Shown: in pieces, positions 6,281-9,417 of the stretch | Layout: each line of letters begins with the position of its first letter | Position numbering within the stretch: the first letter of the stretch is position 1 | NCBI GenBank assembly: GCA_024640925.1 | Contig: JAHEEB010000102.1 | Coordinates: 1 to 9,417, forward strand | DNA: 9,417 nucleotides | Direction: 5' to 3' | Source: Bacteroidota bacterium | GTDB lineage: Bacteria > Bacteroidota > Bacteroidia > Bacteroidales > UBA10428 | The notes under the pieces: model-generated | Told to the model about the DNA's origin: nothing | The model's database searches: none | Seen by the model: only the letters and a program-made list of their open reading frames with translations | Made by a program: the position numbers and the translations under genes

Positions 6281-8437
6281 ATGAAAAAGAATAATTTGTG
6301 TATACAGGTGTTGGTAGTCATTCTTCTGAATTTTATACTTCAAAATGCCAGTCCCCAACAATTGGCATTTCCCGGAGCGGAAGGTTTTGGAAAATATACC
6401 AAAGGAGGCAGAGGTGGTATGGTTTTAGTGGTGAGCAATCTGGATGATTCGGGTCCGGGAAGTCTACGAGATGCTCTTACTTCATCTTCTTATAAAGGGA
6501 AAAAAAGAACCATTGTATTTGCCATATCAGGCAATATTGAACTAACCAGTTCTATAGAAATAAAGTACGATTCCTGTATAACAATTGCCGGACAAACAGC
6601 TCCCGGCGATGGTATTTGCATAAAAAATTTCCCAATCAAAATTGGCGACTGTAAAGATATAATTATCCGGTATTTACGCTTCAGGCTTGGTGATGAACAA
6701 GATTGCGGAACAGGCTGCGATGAACTGGATGCACTTTCTATTCGAAAATGTTATAATATTATTCTGGATCATTGTTCATTAAGCTGGTCTATTGATGCTG
6801 TTCTTGACCTGACAGTACTAACCGGCTATAGCACCGTTCAATGGTGCATACTTAACGAACCTCTGAATATTTCAAAACATTCTAAAGGTGCCCATGGCTA
6901 CATTGCCGGATGGGATGGCAACAGCTATGGAGGAGGCACCGTTTTGGGCGGGGGATCATATCATCATAATTTATTGGCTTCAGCAGCCTCCCGTACTCCT
7001 CGACTTGATAAATATGCAGGGGATAATGGAGAACGTGACTTAATCGATATTGTAAATAATGTTATTTATAACTGGTCAGGATATGGCGCCTATGGTGGCG
7101 AAGCAGCCAATGTAAACTGGCAGAATAATTTCCACAAATATGGCCCGAATACGTCCAAAAGATATCAAATTTTTCTTCCTGGCGATACATGCAGAATGTA
7201 TGTCAACGGAAATTATGTTGATGGTTATCCGAATATTACTGCGGACAATAGCAAAGGCATAAGCGCGAGTACTTTACTCAGCGTTAGTCAGATACTTCAA
7301 AGTACTCCATATCCTGTCTGGCCAATAAATATTCAAACTCCCGACGATGCATATAACGCTATACTTGGACAGGCTGGTGCATTTATTCCCCAAAGAGACT
7401 GCTGTGATGTACGAATAGTTAATGATGTAATTAATCGTACCGGAAAAATTATTGATTCCCAATCGGAGGTCGGTGGCTGGCCTGTGCTGCATAGTACTGC
7501 TGTCCCCTCCGATATTGACCTCGACGGAATGCCGGATGTATGGGAAGATGCCCATGATCTCAATAAATCAGATGCTTCAGACAGAAATCTCCTTACAGTA
7601 AACGGATATACTCAACTGGAAGTTTACCTGAACAGCATTGAGTTTCAAAAATCTGTGCAAAATATAATATATAAATTTAACCCGAAAGGTGCTATAACTG
7701 TCAGCTGGGACGATACTTACATTGGTGAAGATAGTTTCCGTATTGAACGATCGGTAAATGGTGCCGGTTTTGAATTTATTGCCAATGTGCCCACAAACCT
7801 AACATCATATACCGATGATCTTTTTGAGCAGGCTCAGGGTATTCAATACAGAATAATTGCTGTTCAGCAGGGAATAACCGAAAGTGCAGCAGGAGAAACT
7901 ATTGCTGCAACAGGAATAGAGCTGCAAATAAACGATACTATTTATGTAGGAGATTCAGCTGAAATAGATGTGCTTTTTGAGCCTGAAAATGCCACTAACC
8001 AACTAATAAAATGGGAATTGGAGCAGCAAGCGGATGGAATTGTCTGGTTCGATACTGTGAGTCTGATTGCCAAACAGGCAGGAGAAGTTACCATTACAGC
8101 TCAGTTAATGGATGGCAGTGGAATAACTTCATTAAAGAAGGTAGTTATTGAAGATCCTGTTTCAATCGATCAGGCAAACACATTAAATTTTAACAGGTTG
8201 GTTTCTGTTTATCCAAATCCTTCTTCTAATGGCAGGTTTATTATCAATATAGCTCCTGAATTATCAGAACCTTTAAAAATAAAAGCTTTTGATATTTCAG
8301 GCAGGTTAATATATGAAAATTCGGTCGATGAAAAGGGGAAAGTATTGCTAGATCATCAGTTTACCAATGGGATATATTTCATGAACCTTGAATCCGAGAA
8401 ATATATGAATAAACTGAAATTAGTAGTGAACAGATAA
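6281..8437 (+). CDS. Secreted PL1-type pectate lyase with Fn3-like, Ig-like and T9SS sorting domains
   Basis: A 718-residue enzyme expected to cleave polygalacturonan by calcium-dependent beta-elimination outside the cell. A signal peptide (1 to about 23) precedes a right-handed beta-helix of the Bacteroidota PL1 type (about 28-300): AFPGAEGFGKYTKGGRGG (29-46), DSGPGSLRDA (56-65), TIAGQTAPGDGI (101-112), IIRYLRFRLGD (128-138), ILDHCSLSWS (161-170), QWCILNEPLN (187-196) and SRTPR (237-241). By analogy with PelC-type lyases, Arg238 is the likely catalytic base and Asp172/Asp176 part of the calcium site. DIDLDGMPDVWE (411-422), followed by GYTQLEVYLNS, is the usual end of this lyase module. A fibronectin-III-like domain (about 467-543), a BIG2-like Ig domain (about 546-623) and a T9SS type A C-terminal domain (about 641-718; VYPNPSSNGRF, DISGRLIY, NGIYFMNL) follow. 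The ATG at 6281 gives a clean signal peptide. Pectate specificity is inferred from the family. Confidence 0.93.
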   Translation: MKKNNLCIQVLVVILLNFILQNASPQQLAFPGAEGFGKYTKGGRGGMVLVVSNLDDSGPGSLRDALTSSSYKGKKRTIVFAISGNIELTSSIEIKYDSCITIAGQTAPGDGICIKNFPIKIGDCKDIIIRYLRFRLGDEQDCGTGCDELDALSIRKCYNIILDHCSLSWSIDAVLDLTVLTGYSTVQWCILNEPLNISKHSKGAHGYIAGWDGNSYGGGTVLGGGSYHHNLLASAASRTPRLDKYAGDNGERDLIDIVNNVIYNWSGYGAYGGEAANVNWQNNFHKYGPNTSKRYQIFLPGDTCRMYVNGNYVDGYPNITADNSKGISASTLLSVSQILQSTPYPVWPINIQTPDDAYNAILGQAGAFIPQRDCCDVRIVNDVINRTGKIIDSQSEVGGWPVLHSTAVPSDIDLDGMPDVWEDAHDLNKSDASDRNLLTVNGYTQLEVYLNSIEFQKSVQNIIYKFNPKGAITVSWDDTYIGEDSFRIERSVNGAGFEFIANVPTNLTSYTDDLFEQAQGIQYRIIAVQQGITESAAGETIAATGIELQINDTIYVGDSAEIDVLFEPENATNQLIKWELEQQADGIVWFDTVSLIAKQAGEVTITAQLMDGSGITSLKKVVIEDPVSIDQANTLNFNRLVSVYPNPSSNGRFIINIAPELSEPLKIKAFDISGRLIYENSVDEKGKVLLDHQFTNGIYFMNLESEKYMNKLKLVVNR

Positions 8438-8729
8438 ATATTCTTTTGGCCTTTTGCTGATGGGACTTTGTAAACTCTTCCTGGCTCAAAGTGTTGCTTA
8501 GTTCAAGGTTTGAGCTTGTTATTCGGACATTCTATGGTTAGAATGGTTCGAATTACCCAGTCAGTTAAGTGGGTACAATTATCTCTCACTTTACTTTATG
8601 ATATCTGCTTAAGCATGAAGGCTTTATCTGTATTCTAAATTTTTTTCTACTCCGATTTTGAAATTCAATAAAAAACCCCGATAAATTTTGCTCTATCAGG
8701 GTTTTAATTATTTTGAATGAGATTGAGAT
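8438..8729. other. Intergenic region between convergent pectate lyase and lysA genes
   Basis: This 292-base stretch holds no credible gene. It contains two weak dyads: GCTCAAA (8484-8490) with TTTGAGC (8509-8515), 18-base loop; and TACCCA (8554-8559) with TGGGTA (8570-8575), 10-base loop. Neither is followed by a T-run. The only convincing element is the terminator hairpin near the lysA end. Confidence 0.75.
8670..8705 (-). terminator. Intrinsic terminator of lysA, possibly bidirectional
   Basis: AAAACCCCGATA (8672-8683) pairs with TATCAGGGTTTT (8694-8705) except for one C-A mismatch, with a 10-base loop. Read leftward, the hairpin ends in GGGG followed by six T (complement of 8670-8675), a classic terminator 25 bases past the lysA stop. 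Read rightward it has only a four-T tail, so it may also stop transcripts from the pectate lyase, but less well. Confidence 0.85.
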
Positions 8730-9417
8730 CTAAATAGACTTTGCCCCTTCAAAATCCAGGGTTGTAAAATAGTCATCCAGGGTTTCTGCACGCCTGATTT
8801 GTTTTACTGAACCATCTTCACAGAGAAGAAGCTCTGATGAACGTAATTTTCCATTGTAATTGAAACCCATTGAATATCCATGAGCTCCTGTATCGTGAAT
8901 TACAACAATATCTCCCCGTTCCAGTTCCGGCAAGAGCCTGTTAATGGCAAACTTATCGTTGTTTTCACATAAAGAGCCTGTTACATCGTACAATGTATCG
9001 TGTGGAATGTTGCTTTTGCCCATAACAGTGATATGATGATAGGCATTATACAAGGCAGGTCTCATAAGGTTTGCCATGCACGAATCTAACCCGGCATATT
9101 TTTTATATGTATTTTTTATATGTAGTACTTTCGAAACCAGGTAACCATAAGGTCCTGTAATAGCTCTGCCCGATTCAAAAAATACTTTCAAAGGTGGCAA
9201 TCCGTTTTCCTTTATATGTTTATTGTAAACTTCTTCAATACCTTTACTCATAAGTTCCAGATTTACCTCCTGAGTTCCAGGTTTATAAGGGATACCAATA
9301 CCACCGCCCAGGTTAGCAAATTCAAACTGTATGCCCAACGTGCTGCTGATTTCTGCAACCAGTTCAAACAGTATATCTGCGGTTTCTATGAAATAATTAT
9401 AATCTAATTCATTCGAT
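8730..9417 (-). CDS. lysA: Diaminopimelate decarboxylase, C-terminal part (runs off right edge)
   Basis: The last 228 residues of a PLP-dependent fold-III decarboxylase that converts meso-diaminopimelate to L-lysine in the cytoplasm. Numbering from the first complete codon, the visible signatures are SNELDYNYFIETA (1-13), the PLP-phosphate loop NLGGGIGIPY (35-44), ESGRAITGPYG (81-91) with the substrate-binding Arg, LMRPALYNAYHHI (117-129), the DVTGSLCENNDKF segment (144-156) carrying the Cys150-Glu151 active-site pair that completes the partner subunit's site, and HDTGAHGYSMGFNYNG (174-189). The N-terminal half with the PLP-binding lysine lies outside the window; full-length proteins are about 385-420 residues. 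The frame is open to the right edge, so the TTG at 9338 is internal and not a start. It is convergent with the pectate lyase gene and unrelated to pectin use, so it likely marks the edge of the locus. Confidence 0.94.
   Translation of the reverse strand, partial: SNELDYNYFIETADILFELVAEISSTLGIQFEFANLGGGIGIPYKPGTQEVNLELMSKGIEEVYNKHIKENGLPPLKVFFESGRAITGPYGYLVSKVLHIKNTYKKYAGLDSCMANLMRPALYNAYHHITVMGKSNIPHDTLYDVTGSLCENNDKFAINRLLPELERGDIVVIHDTGAHGYSMGFNYNGKLRSSELLLCEDGSVKQIRRAETLDDYFTTLDFEGAKSI

Noticed and set aside
7274..7563. Two overlapping minus-strand frames (93 and 76 codons)
   Set aside because: Both are antisense to the conserved lyase module and have no recognisable motif.
9336..9338. TTG at 9338 as the start of a 202-residue lysA product
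   Set aside because: The frame stays open upstream with LysA-like residues (SNELDYNYFIETA), so this codon is an internal leucine and the gene continues beyond the window.
9216..9407. Plus-strand frame of 63 codons
   Set aside because: It is antisense to lysA, whose reading frame is strongly conserved at this point.
1..9417. CRISPR arrays, tRNA/rRNA genes, insertion sequences, attachment sites
   Set aside because: No regularly spaced repeats, cloverleaf-like sequences, transposase motifs or terminal inverted repeats were seen on either strand.

Overview
The window looks like chromosomal DNA of a Bacteroidota member. The evidence is a SusC/SusD outer-membrane pair, Bacteroidota-style lipoprotein signals, AT-rich intergenic DNA with no clear Shine-Dalgarno sites, and a secreted enzyme ending in a type IX secretion (T9SS) type A sorting domain. 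The T9SS tail and the long pre-signal extension on the SusC protein fit a free-living lineage (Marinilabiliales/Prolixibacteraceae, Flavobacteriia or Cytophagia types) better than a gut Bacteroides. The genus cannot be fixed from this sequence.

Layout: (1) bases 2-919, minus strand: the N-terminal 306 residues of a lipoprotein glycoside hydrolase of family GH3, of the beta-xylosidase/alpha-L-arabinofuranosidase type, running off the left edge. (2) bases 920-1412: a 493-base divergent intergenic region with no gene but several short dyads and a phased direct repeat that could be operators. (3) bases 1413-4451 and 4470-6179, plus strand: a SusC-like TonB-dependent transporter and its SusD-like lipoprotein, 18 bases apart, closed by a strong intrinsic terminator at 6196-6233. 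(4) bases 6281-8437, plus strand: a secreted family PL1-type pectate lyase with Fn3-like, bacterial Ig-like and T9SS sorting domains. (5) bases 8438-8729: a 3' region with weak hairpins and a terminator at 8670-8705 that serves mainly the minus-strand gene. (6) bases 8730-9417, minus strand: the C-terminal 228 residues of diaminopimelate decarboxylase (lysA), a housekeeping gene that probably marks the right border of the locus.

The first four genes form part of a polysaccharide utilization locus, most likely for pectin. The T9SS-exported lyase would cut polygalacturonan outside the cell. The SusD lipoprotein would bind the oligosaccharides and SusC would import them using TonB energy. The GH3 lipoprotein would trim neutral xylose, arabinose or glucose residues. 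No regulator (HTCS, LacI, AraC or sigma/anti-sigma), unsaturated uronyl hydrolase or GH28 is visible; these may lie left of the window. I found no wholly novel system. The points most worth checking are the operator-like cluster, the terminator between susD and the lyase, and the unusual active-site region and cysteine content of the lyase.
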